DNA from: an uncultured Desulfovibrionaceae bacterium
GTDB taxonomy: Bacteria > Desulfobacterota > Desulfovibrionia > Desulfovibrionales > Desulfovibrionaceae
NCBI GenBank assembly: GCA_944325195.1
Contig: CALUZB010000006.1
Span: 1-51,771, forward strand
Length of the DNA stretch: 51,771 nt
Reading direction: 5' to 3'
Positions within the stretch are counted from its first letter, which is position 1, and every line of letters starts with the position of its first letter. A program made the position numbers and the translations under genes. This document shows positions 27,014 to 36,242 of the stretch, piece after piece. Below the pieces are notes generated by a model. That model was given only the letters and a program-made list of their open reading frames with translations. It did not search any database and was not told the origin of the DNA.

Positions 27014-28924
27014 ATGAATCTTACTGAAAAAATTATTTCCGGCCATTTAGTTGAAGGTGAAATGTCCCCAGGGGCGGAAGTGGCTTTACGCATTGATCAG
27101 ACCCTTACCCAGGACGCCACCGGCACCATGGCCTATTTACAGCTTGAGGCCATGCGTATTCCCAGGGTGAAGACGGAATTGTCGGTCAGTTATGTAGATC
27201 ACAACACCCTGCAAATGGGGTTTCGCAACGCCGACGACCATCGCTATCTGCGCACTGTGGCCGCCCGGCATGGAGTAATTTTTTCTCCGCCCGGCACGGG
27301 AATTTGTCATCAGTTGCATTTGGAATGCTTTGCAAAGCCGGGTAAAACTCTGATTGGCTCAGACAGCCATACGCCCACTGCCGGAGGCATCGGAGCGCTG
27401 GCTTTCGGGGCCGGGGGGCTGTCTGTGGCCTTGGCCATGGGCGGTGCGCCCTATGTAATTGCCATGCCCAAGGTGGTAAAAGTGCATTTGAGTGGAGCTT
27501 TGACTGGTTGGGCATCAGCGAAAGATATCATCCTGTTTCTGCTTTCCAGGCTCAGTGTGAAGGGCGGTGTAGGGAAAGTATTTGAGTATTGCGGACCTGG
27601 AGTGGGCACGCTCAGCGTCACCGACCGGGCTACTATTACCAATATGGGCGCCGAGTTGGGAGCAACCACCTCTATCTTTCCTTCCGACACACGTACTCTG
27701 GAGTTTCTGACTAAAATGGGTCGGGCCGGAGACTGGGTTGAGTTGGGCCCGGATCCGGACGCTGCTTATGATGAGGAAATTCACATTGACCTGACGGAAA
27801 TTGTGCCCATGGCCGCCCGTCCACATATGCCTGATTTGGGAGTGCCTGTGGCGGAGTTGGCCGGATTGAAAGTGGATCAGGTGGCCATCGGCTCCTGTAC
27901 CAACTCGTCATATGCCGATTTGGAACTTGTATCGCAAATATTAAAAGGAAAACAGGTCAATCCTGGCACTGACGTGATGATTTCGCCTGGTTCCAAGCGG
28001 GTGTTGGTAATGCTGACTGAAGGTAAAAATCTGCGGGCCCTTTCCGATTCAGGCGCCCGCCTGCTGGAATGTTCCTGTGGTCCGTGTATCGGCATGGGCG
28101 GCTCGCCGGTGAGCGGGGGGGTGAGCCTGCGCACTTTCAATCGTAATTTTGAGGGGCGCAGCGGCACCAAGGATGCTCAGGTTTATCTGGTAAGCCCGGA
28201 AACAGCGGCTCAGGCGGCGATTAACGGCAGGTTCACTGATCCCGCCACTTGGGGCGAACCGCCGGCCCGTAAGGAATTCACCGAGGTGGTACCGGATATT
28301 GCCAATCTGTTTGTAATGCCGCCTGCAGACGGAAGTGAGGTGGAAGTGGTGCGCGGCCCGAATATCGTGCCGATAAAAGCCTTTGACCCGTTGCCTCAGC
28401 GTCTTGAGGCAGAGGTGGTCATTCATCTTGGCGACAACATCACCACAGACCATATTCTTCCGGCCGGGCCGGAAATCACTTCTTTGCGCTCCAATATTCC
28501 GGCTATTTCCCGATATATTTTCGGGCGTGTGGATGAGGGCTTTGTAAGCCGGACTGAAAACGCCGGCCAAAGTGTGATTGTGGCCGGTGAAAACTATGGG
28601 CAGGGGTCCAGTCGGGAACATGCGGCTTTGGCGCCGCGGCATCTGGGTGTGCGGGCCATTGTGGCCAAGTCGCTTGCCCGCATTCACCGCGATAATCTGG
28701 TTAATTTCGGCATCCTGCCCTTAACATTCGTGAACCAGGCAGATTACAATAAACTGCCCCAGGGGTCCCGGATTGTTCTAGATACCACTACTATGACTGC
28801 AGGTGGGGAAAGCAGACTGAAGGTTGGTGAGCTTGAAATTCCGGTCAGAAACAATCTGACCGCCAAGGAACTGGAAATAATCAAAGCCGGCGGCATGCTC
28901 AACTATATAAGGGAGCAAGCATAA
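27014..28924 (+). CDS. aconitate hydratase
   Basis: Aconitase isomerises citrate to isocitrate through a [4Fe-4S] cluster. The 636-residue product belongs to the shorter bacterial type related to mitochondrial aconitase and to isopropylmalate isomerase. The three cluster Cys are visible: C295 in GSCTNSSYAD, and C355 and C358 in CSCGPCIG. Further signatures are GSDSHTPTAGGIG, LVSPETAAQAAING, the swivel-domain segment GDNITTDHILPAG and the substrate loop GENYGQGSSREHAALAPRHLG. The ATG at 27014 has GGAAGG about 10 bases upstream. It stands alone between the sigma-54 activator and the PpiD-like gene, all on one strand with gaps near 190 bases. Confidence 0.95.
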   Translation: MNLTEKIISGHLVEGEMSPGAEVALRIDQTLTQDATGTMAYLQLEAMRIPRVKTELSVSYVDHNTLQMGFRNADDHRYLRTVAARHGVIFSPPGTGICHQLHLECFAKPGKTLIGSDSHTPTAGGIGALAFGAGGLSVALAMGGAPYVIAMPKVVKVHLSGALTGWASAKDIILFLLSRLSVKGGVGKVFEYCGPGVGTLSVTDRATITNMGAELGATTSIFPSDTRTLEFLTKMGRAGDWVELGPDPDAAYDEEIHIDLTEIVPMAARPHMPDLGVPVAELAGLKVDQVAIGSCTNSSYADLELVSQILKGKQVNPGTDVMISPGSKRVLVMLTEGKNLRALSDSGARLLECSCGPCIGMGGSPVSGGVSLRTFNRNFEGRSGTKDAQVYLVSPETAAQAAINGRFTDPATWGEPPARKEFTEVVPDIANLFVMPPADGSEVEVVRGPNIVPIKAFDPLPQRLEAEVVIHLGDNITTDHILPAGPEITSLRSNIPAISRYIFGRVDEGFVSRTENAGQSVIVAGENYGQGSSREHAALAPRHLGVRAIVAKSLARIHRDNLVNFGILPLTFVNQADYNKLPQGSRIVLDTTTMTAGGESRLKVGELEIPVRNNLTAKELEIIKAGGMLNYIREQA

Positions 28925-29106
28925 TTTGGCCTTGCATACTGAAGGAAGTAGAGGTAAGGTCACGTTTTATCGGAAATGACCTTGGTATAATATTGTAATT
29001 AGCGATTGAAATCCGATTAACAGCGGTCAGGTTTGCCGCTGTAGTGTGTGTTGCGGGGCGCATGCCTGACTTGCTTCTACATGATGTAGTTTAATTAGGA
29101 GCACGT

Positions 29107-31011
29107 ATGCTTGATGTGATCAGAGACAGGGCCGGATCCTGGGGTGTAAAAATATTATTCGGAATAATTATTCTGGTGTTTATATTCTGGGGAATGGGCA
29201 GTTTCAACGCCCAGAGTCCGGATGTTGTTCTGGTAGTGAATGGTCAGAAGATCACCCTGAACGACTTTGCTGCGGAATTCGATAATTACGTAAAGAACGC
29301 CAGGGCGCGTATGCCCAATTTGCCGGACAGTTTTTTCCAAACCGAGGAACAGGCCGCCCGCGTGCTGGGAATACTCAAGGATAAAATTCTGCTGGAACAG
29401 GCCGCCCGGGAAATAGGACTGAGCGTAAGCGACGGCGAAGTGCAGCGTGAAATTATGTCCATGCCTGGTTTTCGTGATATGAATGGGCAATTTAGCCTGC
29501 AGCAGTATGAGCTTACCCTGGCCCAGGGGAGAATGAAGAAGAGCGACTTTGAGGATTTGGTGCGGGAAAATCTTCTGCTGAGAAAGTTGCAGCAGGCAGT
29601 TATTTCTGCGGCCGACTTGAGCGAGGAGGAGGCGCTGGCCAACTTCCGGCATTTACAGGAAAACCGCCAGGTGGATTATTATTTCTTCTCCAGCAGCGAT
29701 TATGCGAATAAAGCGGAAATTAACGATGCGCAGATAGCAGAATATTATGAGTTGAATAAAACTTTGTTCACTGTGCCCAAGCACATAGATATAGAATACT
29801 TATCGGTAAACCCCCAAATGCTGGCCACCCGTTATGAGGTAAGCGAATCGCAGGCGCGCGAGTACTATGAGGCCAATAAGGATAGGTTTGTGGAACCCCC
29901 GCAAGCGGAAATCCGGCACATTCTTTTTCTTTCTGAAAGCGATTTCGGGCCGGAAGAACTGGAAGAATTGAAACGCAGGGCCGATGAGATTTATGAAAAG
30001 GCAGTCAATGGTGATGATTTCGCCGAGCTTGCCCGCCTGTACTCCGATGATCCCAGTGCTGCAAACGGCGGAGACATGGGATGGGTGAATGTCAATGACC
30101 TTATTCCCGCCTTTTCCGAGCAGATAAATAATCTGAAAGCCGGGGAGATCACTAAGCCATTTCCCAGTATGCTTGGCTATCACATCATCAAGGTAGTGAG
30201 TCGTAAGGATGCCAGACAACTTGGGTTTGACGAAGTTCATGAGCAAATAGAGTTATTGATGGCCGGGGAAAAGGGCGCGGAAGACATGCCGGGTATTCTT
30301 GATCAGGCTGTGGGGGATATTCTGGGTGGCAAAGAACTTTCTCAAATAGCCAGCGATTTGGGACTGGCTACGCAACAAGCGGAAGGCTTGGTACAGGAGG
30401 AAGTCGTGCGTGCTTTAGATATCAGCTCTGATTCTGCTGAAAGCTTGTTCCTCACCCCGGAAGGTATTACTGTGGACCGGCCGATTGCCGCAGGTACAGG
30501 ATATGTGTTTGTTAAAGTGAATAAGGCACAGGAAGAGCATATTGCCCCCCTGGAAGAGGTAAAAGAACAAATTGTATCTGTGTTGAAGGCGGAAGAATCC
30601 AGGGCCTTGGCCAACCGTGATGCGGATAAGTTGTTGGAAGCTCTGCAGGCTGGAGCGGAATTGCCGGAAGGGGCAGCCCTTAAGACCAGTAGTTTCTTTA
30701 ATCGCCAGGGCAGTATTGAGGAAGTCGGGCCGGCACCTGAATTTGTAAATGCAGTGTTTGCGCAATCTGATCGCGAAAATTGGATAGGGCCTTACACTAC
30801 TTCGCGCGGATCGATAGTCGCGCGTCTTAAAGAAGTTCAGTCTCCCACCCCTGAGCAATGGCAGGACGTTCGCCAAATGATGCTGAGCCAGTTCTCTATG
30901 TTTAAGCAGGAAAGCTTGTTTCAGGCTTATCTTGCAGATTTGCAGAGACGGGCGGAAATAACCAATTATAACCCGGAACTGATTCGGTTTCATGAGGCGC
31001 AAGCAAAATGA
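29107..31011 (+). CDS. PpiD-like periplasmic foldase (SurA_N + parvulin)
   Basis: Membrane-anchored periplasmic chaperone of 634 residues that helps newly exported proteins fold. One N-terminal helix (WGVKILFGIIILVFIFWGM, about 12-30) anchors it with the bulk in the periplasm. A SurA_N-like chaperone region follows (about 40-240). A parvulin prolyl isomerase domain sits at about 265-365: EIRHILFLSES, FAELARLYSDDPSAANGGDMG and KPFPSMLGYHIIKV. A second, weaker parvulin-like region follows (about 380-600), as in PpiD. Length fits PpiD (about 620). TAGGAGCACGT precedes the ATG at 29107. No terminator was seen after it. Confidence 0.93.
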   Translation: MLDVIRDRAGSWGVKILFGIIILVFIFWGMGSFNAQSPDVVLVVNGQKITLNDFAAEFDNYVKNARARMPNLPDSFFQTEEQAARVLGILKDKILLEQAAREIGLSVSDGEVQREIMSMPGFRDMNGQFSLQQYELTLAQGRMKKSDFEDLVRENLLLRKLQQAVISAADLSEEEALANFRHLQENRQVDYYFFSSSDYANKAEINDAQIAEYYELNKTLFTVPKHIDIEYLSVNPQMLATRYEVSESQAREYYEANKDRFVEPPQAEIRHILFLSESDFGPEELEELKRRADEIYEKAVNGDDFAELARLYSDDPSAANGGDMGWVNVNDLIPAFSEQINNLKAGEITKPFPSMLGYHIIKVVSRKDARQLGFDEVHEQIELLMAGEKGAEDMPGILDQAVGDILGGKELSQIASDLGLATQQAEGLVQEEVVRALDISSDSAESLFLTPEGITVDRPIAAGTGYVFVKVNKAQEEHIAPLEEVKEQIVSVLKAEESRALANRDADKLLEALQAGAELPEGAALKTSSFFNRQGSIEEVGPAPEFVNAVFAQSDRENWIGPYTTSRGSIVARLKEVQSPTPEQWQDVRQMMLSQFSMFKQESLFQAYLADLQRRAEITNYNPELIRFHEAQAK

Positions 31012-31570
31012 CTCTGGGAAGTCGGCTTGTCATTTTTAGGTAAAGGGGTATAATCATACCAAGCGAAAGGTTATCAGCTGGTTTTATAAATAGAAGGCAA
31101 GCACGGTGGTGGGAAGTGCTGCGAACAAGGAAACCTCTTCAGTGTGTTAGTTGTTGTGACTGGATACTCATTGTAGACAATTAGAATGCACAACATGCCT
31201 GAAGTGGTGTTTGAGATACTCGATGTGGGATACAGAGTAACGTGTGTTCACTACGAAGTTAGTGTACTTTAAGATTTGTGAGATTTATGTTTAGAATCAT
31301 TTAAATTGATTTGCTTGTTGGGGGGGTATGTTTGATTAGCTTTTTTAACCAAGTAAACAGAAACACTTAGGTTGAAAACGAAGGCTATACTGTTCCGGAA
31401 TTCCTTTAGCCTGAATACCTTGTGGGTTTGGCTCTTGGAGAATAATTTATATGGGGCTTAAGCGCGGGTTGATTTTGGGAATTGTAACAAAACTCTTAAG
31501 ACCTGCGTATTAATATAAGCGAGCCTTTAATGTATTTGATTAACCAACAGCCATAAATGTGGAGGATACA
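31012..31570. other. 559-base gene-poor stretch
   Basis: AT-rich sequence before the small lipoprotein; includes a TTTTTTAACC run near 31343. No RNA gene, repeat or ribosome binding site with a real frame was found. Confidence 0.5.
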
Positions 31571-31738
31571 ATGCGTAAATTGCTTATTGGTCTCACTTTG
31601 ATTGGAACTATCGCTCTTTTGGGTATGGGATGTAAAAATGCTGATAAAGCTCCTGAGCCAACTCAAAACGCAACTATTGATATAGAGAGCGCCTCTCCCA
31701 CCGGAGAAGCGCCGGTTGATGTGCCAAACGTTGAATAA
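31571..31738 (+). CDS. 55-residue lipoprotein
   Basis: GGAGG five bases before the ATG starts a 55-residue product: basic MRK, hydrophobic core LLIGLTLIGTIALL, lipobox GMGC with Cys at 21, then a short polar, acidic and Pro-rich tail (KNADKAPEPTQNAT...) without predicted fold. After processing only about 35 residues remain on the lipid. It has its own terminator at once. This is typical of entericidin-like or LptM-like small lipoproteins in size, but no family is recognised. Confidence 0.8.
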   Translation: MRKLLIGLTLIGTIALLGMGCKNADKAPEPTQNATIDIESASPTGEAPVDVPNVE

Positions 31739-31743
31739 TTTCT

Positions 31744-31766
31744 AAGGCCGGTTAACCGGCCTTTTT
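31744..31766 (+). terminator. terminator after the 55-residue lipoprotein
   Basis: AAGGCCGGTTAACCGGCCTT is a perfect palindrome (10-bp arms, tight loop) followed by TTT, 5 bases after the stop codon. Confidence 0.9.
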
Positions 31767-32306
31767 AGTGTGCATCATATTCTGATATCAGCAGCTTGGG
31801 GCTGGGTGTAATCTTGGCAGTTCATGCACACAGATCATATTGGATCGCGTGTACTCTCTGTCTCATTATATTTCTATTACTCTGCCTCATCTGACTTGAC
31901 TGGCAATCAGGGCGGGGCTGGCAGTACATTTAACTCTGGGTTGTTAGGGAGGGAGTATTATTTTCGGCTATTTGTTTGCGCTGGCGATGTTGCCGGTGAT
32001 GGGATTACCATTTTGACATATGAAATTTGCAACTCAGTTGATTTTGACTGATACCGTGCAGCCGAGCATCTTGCCGAAGCAGCGAAATGAGACGAAAGCT
32101 GGATTTCGCGGCTGAGCGTTAGCCCTTATTGAGTGCGTATATAATTCTGGGGCACTGGCAGCATGACGATTTAAGTTGGCTTGAGCTATAACTATACGCA
32201 ATTTTTGGGCGGAAAAGTAAACCTCACGGCAATGACTGCTCAGGGCCTAGGCAAGCACTAAATCAGCGCTTCTTAATTCCTGTTCAAGTTTCAGTCTGAA
32301 ATTTGA
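31767..32306. other. 540 bases between lipoprotein and livF
   Basis: A 75-residue frame at 31824-32051 has no ribosome binding site and no recognisable sequence. A small hairpin GCGAAAT/ATTTCGC lies near 32078-32110. Nothing else was seen. Confidence 0.45.
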
Positions 32307-33011
32307 TTAAATTCCCAAGTAGGCTTTGCGTACAGCTTCATTGGCCAATAGGTTTTCCGCCTTATCTTCCATAGTGATGCGTCCGTTTTCCATCACGTAT
32401 CCCCGATCTGCCACTTTTAAAGCCTGGTTGGCGTTCTGCTCCACCAGGAAGATAGTGGTGCCATGCTGATTAACCTGTTTGATGATTTCAAAAATCTGGC
32501 TGATGATGATTGGGGCCAATCCTAAAGAGGGCTCATCCAAAAGCAGCAGGCGGGGGCGGGCCATCAGCGCTCGGGAAATGGCCAGCATTTGCTGTTCCCC
32601 ACCCGAAAGCGTTCCTCCGCTTTGATTGCGACGCTCTGCCAAAATAGGGAACAACTCAAAAATATATGCCAGGTCTTCTGCCACTCCCGCTTTGTCTTTG
32701 CGCAAATATGCCCCAAGGTCAAGATTTTCCATTACTGTAAGCTGGGGAAAGATTAAACGCCCCTCGGGAACCTGACAGATGCCCAGACGCACAACCTGAT
32801 TTGCGGGCATGTAGTGAATGGGCTTGCCCTCAAAACGAATGGAACCGCTGTGGGGGGGGACTACACCGCAAATAGTCATCAAGGTAGTGGTTTTTCCGGC
32901 TCCATTAGCTCCAATCAGAGTTACTATTTCACCTTCGCCTATATGCAGGCTGATATTGTGCAGGGCCTGGATACTACCATAATAAGTATCAACGCCCGAG
33001 ATCTCAAGCAT
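32307..33011 (-). CDS. livF: branched-chain amino acid ABC transporter ATPase LivF
   Basis: One of two cytosolic ATPases of the high-affinity Leu/Ile/Val importer. The 234-residue product has Walker A GANGAGKTT, the Q loop in RLGICQVPEGRLIFPQ, the ABC signature LSGGEQQM, Walker B LLLLDEPSLGLAP and the switch His in FLVEQNANQA (Gln-Asn form, normal for LivF). Length is typical. Its ATG at 33011 overlaps the end of livG by 8 bases, so translation is coupled. It is the last gene of the cluster. Confidence 0.96.
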   Translation of the reverse strand: MLEISGVDTYYGSIQALHNISLHIGEGEIVTLIGANGAGKTTTLMTICGVVPPHSGSIRFEGKPIHYMPANQVVRLGICQVPEGRLIFPQLTVMENLDLGAYLRKDKAGVAEDLAYIFELFPILAERRNQSGGTLSGGEQQMLAISRALMARPRLLLLDEPSLGLAPIIISQIFEIIKQVNQHGTTIFLVEQNANQALKVADRGYVMENGRITMEDKAENLLANEAVRKAYLGI

Positions 33012-33792
33012 TATATTCCTCCCCGAGATAGGCTTTGATCACCGCCGGATCGCGGCTGACATCGGCCGGTTTGCCGTCGGCAATGGGGGAGCCGTATTCC
33101 ATCACATATACGCGATCGGAAAGGCTCATCACCATACTCATATCGTGCTCGATCAACAGCACGGAAAGTTTGAATCTATCGCGGATTTGACGAACAAGCT
33201 CTTTCAACTCCAAGGTTTCATGGGGGTTCATGCCGGCTGCTGGTTCATCCAGAAGCAGGACCAGCGGGGCAGCTGCAAGCGCGCGTGCTATTTCCAGTCG
33301 GCGTTGATCCCCGTAAGGCAAGCTTTTTGCGTTAGCCTTGTAGAGTTTTTGTAAATTCAGAAATTCCAGTAATTCGTAGCTTTCGTCCACAATTCGCTGT
33401 TCTTCCGCACGGGCATAGCGCGATCCGGTCAATGCCGTGAATATCCCCGCTTTGGTACGGGAGTGCATTCCCATCATCACGTTTTCCAGCACCGTCATTT
33501 TAGAAAACAAGCGGATATTCTGGAAAGTGCGGGCCAGTCCCAGGCTGGTGATCACATGAGGGGCAAGGCCTTTCAGGTCGATCTCGCCGCGCTCGGGGTG
33601 GTTCAGTCGTACTGTGCCGCTGTTTGGCCGATATAACCCGGTTACACAGTTAAAAAAGGTGGTTTTCCCCGCACCATTGGGGCCGATTAGTGCTACGATT
33701 TCCCCTTTATTTACGGTGAGACTCATATTACTTACTGCTTTCAGCCCGCCGAAGCTGATGGACAGGCCGCTGACTTCCAGTGCCTTTTCCAT
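33004..33792 (-). CDS. livG: branched-chain amino acid ABC transporter ATPase LivG
   Basis: Partner ATPase of LivF, 262 residues. It has Walker A GPNGAGKTTFFN, the LivG-specific insertion around SLGLARTFQNIRLFSKMTVLENVMMGMH, signature LPYGDQRRLEIARAL (the LSGGQ equivalent of LivG), Walker B LLLDEPAAGMNP and the switch region LIEHDMSMVM. Its start codon overlaps the livM stop (TAATG), and its end overlaps livF by 8 bases: tight translational coupling. Confidence 0.96.
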   Translation of the reverse strand: MEKALEVSGLSISFGGLKAVSNMSLTVNKGEIVALIGPNGAGKTTFFNCVTGLYRPNSGTVRLNHPERGEIDLKGLAPHVITSLGLARTFQNIRLFSKMTVLENVMMGMHSRTKAGIFTALTGSRYARAEEQRIVDESYELLEFLNLQKLYKANAKSLPYGDQRRLEIARALAAAPLVLLLDEPAAGMNPHETLELKELVRQIRDRFKLSVLLIEHDMSMVMSLSDRVYVMEYGSPIADGKPADVSRDPAVIKAYLGEEYNA

Positions 33793-35009
33793 TAGGATTG
33801 TGCCTCCTTGCCCAACAGCTTGCTCACGCGATACTGGCGCGCTTTCGGGGGAATGAGCCCCTGCGGGCGGAAAATCATCATCAAAACCATTGCTGCCCCG
33901 AACAGGAGCATCCGGTATTCACTGAAGGCCCTGAGATATTCCGGCAGCAGGGCAATTGCGAATGCGCCCAGCAACATGCCGTAAACCGAGCCCATGCCGC
34001 CCAGCACTACTATACATAGAAACAGCGCGCTATCCATGAAAGTAAAGCTGTCCGGGTTGATAAATCTGGTTTTTGTGGCGAATAAGACACCGGCAATCCC
34101 CGCCCATACAGCACTGAGGGCAAAGGCCGTGAGTTTAGCCCAGGTGGTGTTTATTCCCATCACTTCAGAGGCTGTTTCATCTTCCGAAACAGCAATCCAT
34201 GAGCGCCCCACCCGTGAATTCTTCAGCCTCAACAGAGAAATAAAGGCAATGAGCATAAAGAGTAGGACAATATAGTACACCCAAACAGCAGTCCCCGTGT
34301 CGCTGAGCTCCAAGTTGAATAAGGCCGGACGGGGAATATTGGAGATGCCCCCGGGGCCATTGGTCACTTCAATCCAGTTTTCCAGAACTAAGCGAGTGAT
34401 TTCGCCGAAACCCAAGGTCACAATCGCCAGATAATCGCCGCGCAGGCGGATAACCGGCAGGCTGACCAAAATCCCGAAAAAACCGGCCACGGCTGCACCG
34501 CAGGGCAGAGCTACCCAAAATCCCACTCCGAAATTCTGGTGCAGCAACCCGAAGGTATAAGCTCCAACTGCATAAAATGCTGCATAACCCAGCACCAGTT
34601 GCCCGGCGAAACCTACTACAATATTCAGACCAAGTCCGAGGATCACATAAATCAGAGCAGTGGTCCAGATATTAATCTGGTAGCCGGAAGAAAGCAGAGG
34701 CAGAAGCACCAGAATGGCCAGCAAAATGAGGTTGAACGCGCCAACGATAACTTTATTATCGGTAATTGTGCTGTATAGATTGTGAACTCTGGGCTGGGCC
34801 AACTCTTCACTGCGGCGTTGTCTGCTGCGCCAGCGCATGGCGAGCAGCCAGAGCATGTACAGCACAAAGGCGGACACTGCCACATAAAGCATATTTTCCC
34901 AGCGCCAAATCAGAGTTTCATTGGTTGTATCCACCTTTACCGCCAATAAAGGCAGGGTAAGAAGCACAAACCAGATGCTGACGAGAAGAGAGCGTTTGAT
35001 CAGATACAT
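33792..35009 (-). CDS. livM: branched-chain amino acid permease LivM
   Basis: Second transmembrane subunit of the importer, 405 residues with about ten helices. The conserved core is VGFAGQLVLGYAAFYAVGAY, LRGDYLAIVTLGFGEITRLVL, SRVGRSWIAVSEDETASEVMGI (the loop that contacts the ATPases) and GGMGSVYGMLLGAF. The first 100 residues carry two extra helices and a basic RWRSRQRR loop before the core, as in longer LivM proteins of proteobacteria. It starts 2 bases after the livH stop. Confidence 0.95.
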   Translation of the reverse strand: MYLIKRSLLVSIWFVLLTLPLLAVKVDTTNETLIWRWENMLYVAVSAFVLYMLWLLAMRWRSRQRRSEELAQPRVHNLYSTITDNKVIVGAFNLILLAILVLLPLLSSGYQINIWTTALIYVILGLGLNIVVGFAGQLVLGYAAFYAVGAYTFGLLHQNFGVGFWVALPCGAAVAGFFGILVSLPVIRLRGDYLAIVTLGFGEITRLVLENWIEVTNGPGGISNIPRPALFNLELSDTGTAVWVYYIVLLFMLIAFISLLRLKNSRVGRSWIAVSEDETASEVMGINTTWAKLTAFALSAVWAGIAGVLFATKTRFINPDSFTFMDSALFLCIVVLGGMGSVYGMLLGAFAIALLPEYLRAFSEYRMLLFGAAMVLMMIFRPQGLIPPKARQYRVSKLLGKEAQS

Positions 35010-35011
35010 AA

Positions 35012-35914
35012 TTAAACCTTCTGCACCGGGGCCCGGCCCATCAGTCCGGACGGTCTGAACAAGAGAATGAGAATGAGAATGGCAAAAGCGAACACGTCCT
35101 CATAGTCGCTTGAAATATAACCGGCGCCGAAGCTTTCGCACAGGCCAAGCACGAAACCGCCCAGCATGGCGCCCGGAATACTCCCAATGCCGCCCAATAC
35201 GGCGGCGGTAAAGGCCTTGATGCCCGCAATAAACCCGATGTTGAATTTAGTTACGCCTGTATGGGATGCTATCAGCACGCCGCCAATCGCCGCCAAGGCG
35301 GAGCCGATAATGAAGGTCATGGAAATAATCGTATCCGGGTTGATGCCGAGCAGGGTAGCCATGGTTCGGTTCTGAGCTGTGGCACGCATGGCCTTGCCCA
35401 ACCGGGTGAATTTGATGAACAGGGAAAGCGCCAGCATTACCAGCAGGCTGGTTACAATAATCAGAAATGCCGAGGGGGCCAGGATGTGGGCGATGGGCTC
35501 CAGAAACTCAAACTCGGGGATCAGATAGGGGAACACCTGAAAGTCGGAAGTTTGGGCCAGGCTGATATAGTTCTGTAAAAATACGGACATGCCGATAGCG
35601 GAAATCAGCGGGGAAAGACGGGAAGCGTCACGAAGCGGGCGGTAGGCCATTTTTTCTACAGTGAAGCCGTAAGCGGCCGACCACAGGGTTGCCACCAGAA
35701 TGGCCACGCATAAAATACCCAGCATGGGGAAGCCGGCCAGCCCCAACAGGCTTGCCACCACTAAAGCCACAAAGGAGCCGATCATATAAATTTCACCGTG
35801 GGCAAAGTTAATCAGCTCAATAATACCGTAAACCATTGTGTAGCCCAGGGCAATTAATGCATAAATGCTTCCGCGGGTTATACCGCTTAGAAAAAGTTCA
35901 ATAAAGCCGTCCAT
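35012..35914 (-). CDS. livH: branched-chain amino acid permease LivH
   Basis: First transmembrane subunit, 300 residues, about eight helices. Signatures: GITRGSIYALIALGYTMVYG at the N-terminus, INFAHGEIYMIGSF, the ATPase-coupling loop TRLGKAMRATAQNRTMATLLGI and KAFTAAVLGGIGSIPGAMLGG. AGGGAAAATT precedes the ATG at 35914. It is separated from livK by 328 bases that contain a hairpin, while livH, M, G and F are fused almost without gaps. Confidence 0.96.
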   Translation of the reverse strand: MDGFIELFLSGITRGSIYALIALGYTMVYGIIELINFAHGEIYMIGSFVALVVASLLGLAGFPMLGILCVAILVATLWSAAYGFTVEKMAYRPLRDASRLSPLISAIGMSVFLQNYISLAQTSDFQVFPYLIPEFEFLEPIAHILAPSAFLIIVTSLLVMLALSLFIKFTRLGKAMRATAQNRTMATLLGINPDTIISMTFIIGSALAAIGGVLIASHTGVTKFNIGFIAGIKAFTAAVLGGIGSIPGAMLGGFVLGLCESFGAGYISSDYEDVFAFAILILILLFRPSGLMGRAPVQKV

Positions 35915-36111
35915 AATTTTCCCTGATGGCAGTTAATGCTTTAAACCAGAATTAACGGTGGGTGAAGCCGGCCTGACTGTTTGACAGTAAGATGTCTGCC
36001 CGCAACCCCTACGCGCAATCTCAAAGTGAAAAACTATCCATTGCCAGCGTAAATTAAAGAAAACACTTTAATTCCCGGTGCAAGGCATGTCAATATCCAA
36101 CCGGATAAATC

Positions 36112-36150
36112 AAGCCCCCGTTCGGCTTTTGGTTGTCCTTGCGGGGGCTT
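36112..36150. terminator. hairpin between livK and livH
   Basis: AAGCCCCCG and CGGGGGCTT are perfect 9-bp arms around 21 bases. On the minus strand only a weak T run follows (TTGATTTATCC). Such a hairpin would let part of the transcripts stop after livK, giving more binding protein than permease, or protect the livK mRNA end. Confidence 0.6.
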
Positions 36151-36242
36151 GCTTTAACCGGTAGTATGCCGAAACTTCGGCTAATACTTGGGCGAACGCA
36201 TGTTCAGGGCGTTAGCCTGAAATAAGCAACGCTGTTAATTTA

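Noticed and set aside
31824..32051. 75-residue plus-strand frame
   Set aside because: No ribosome binding site, no signal peptide and no recognisable sequence.
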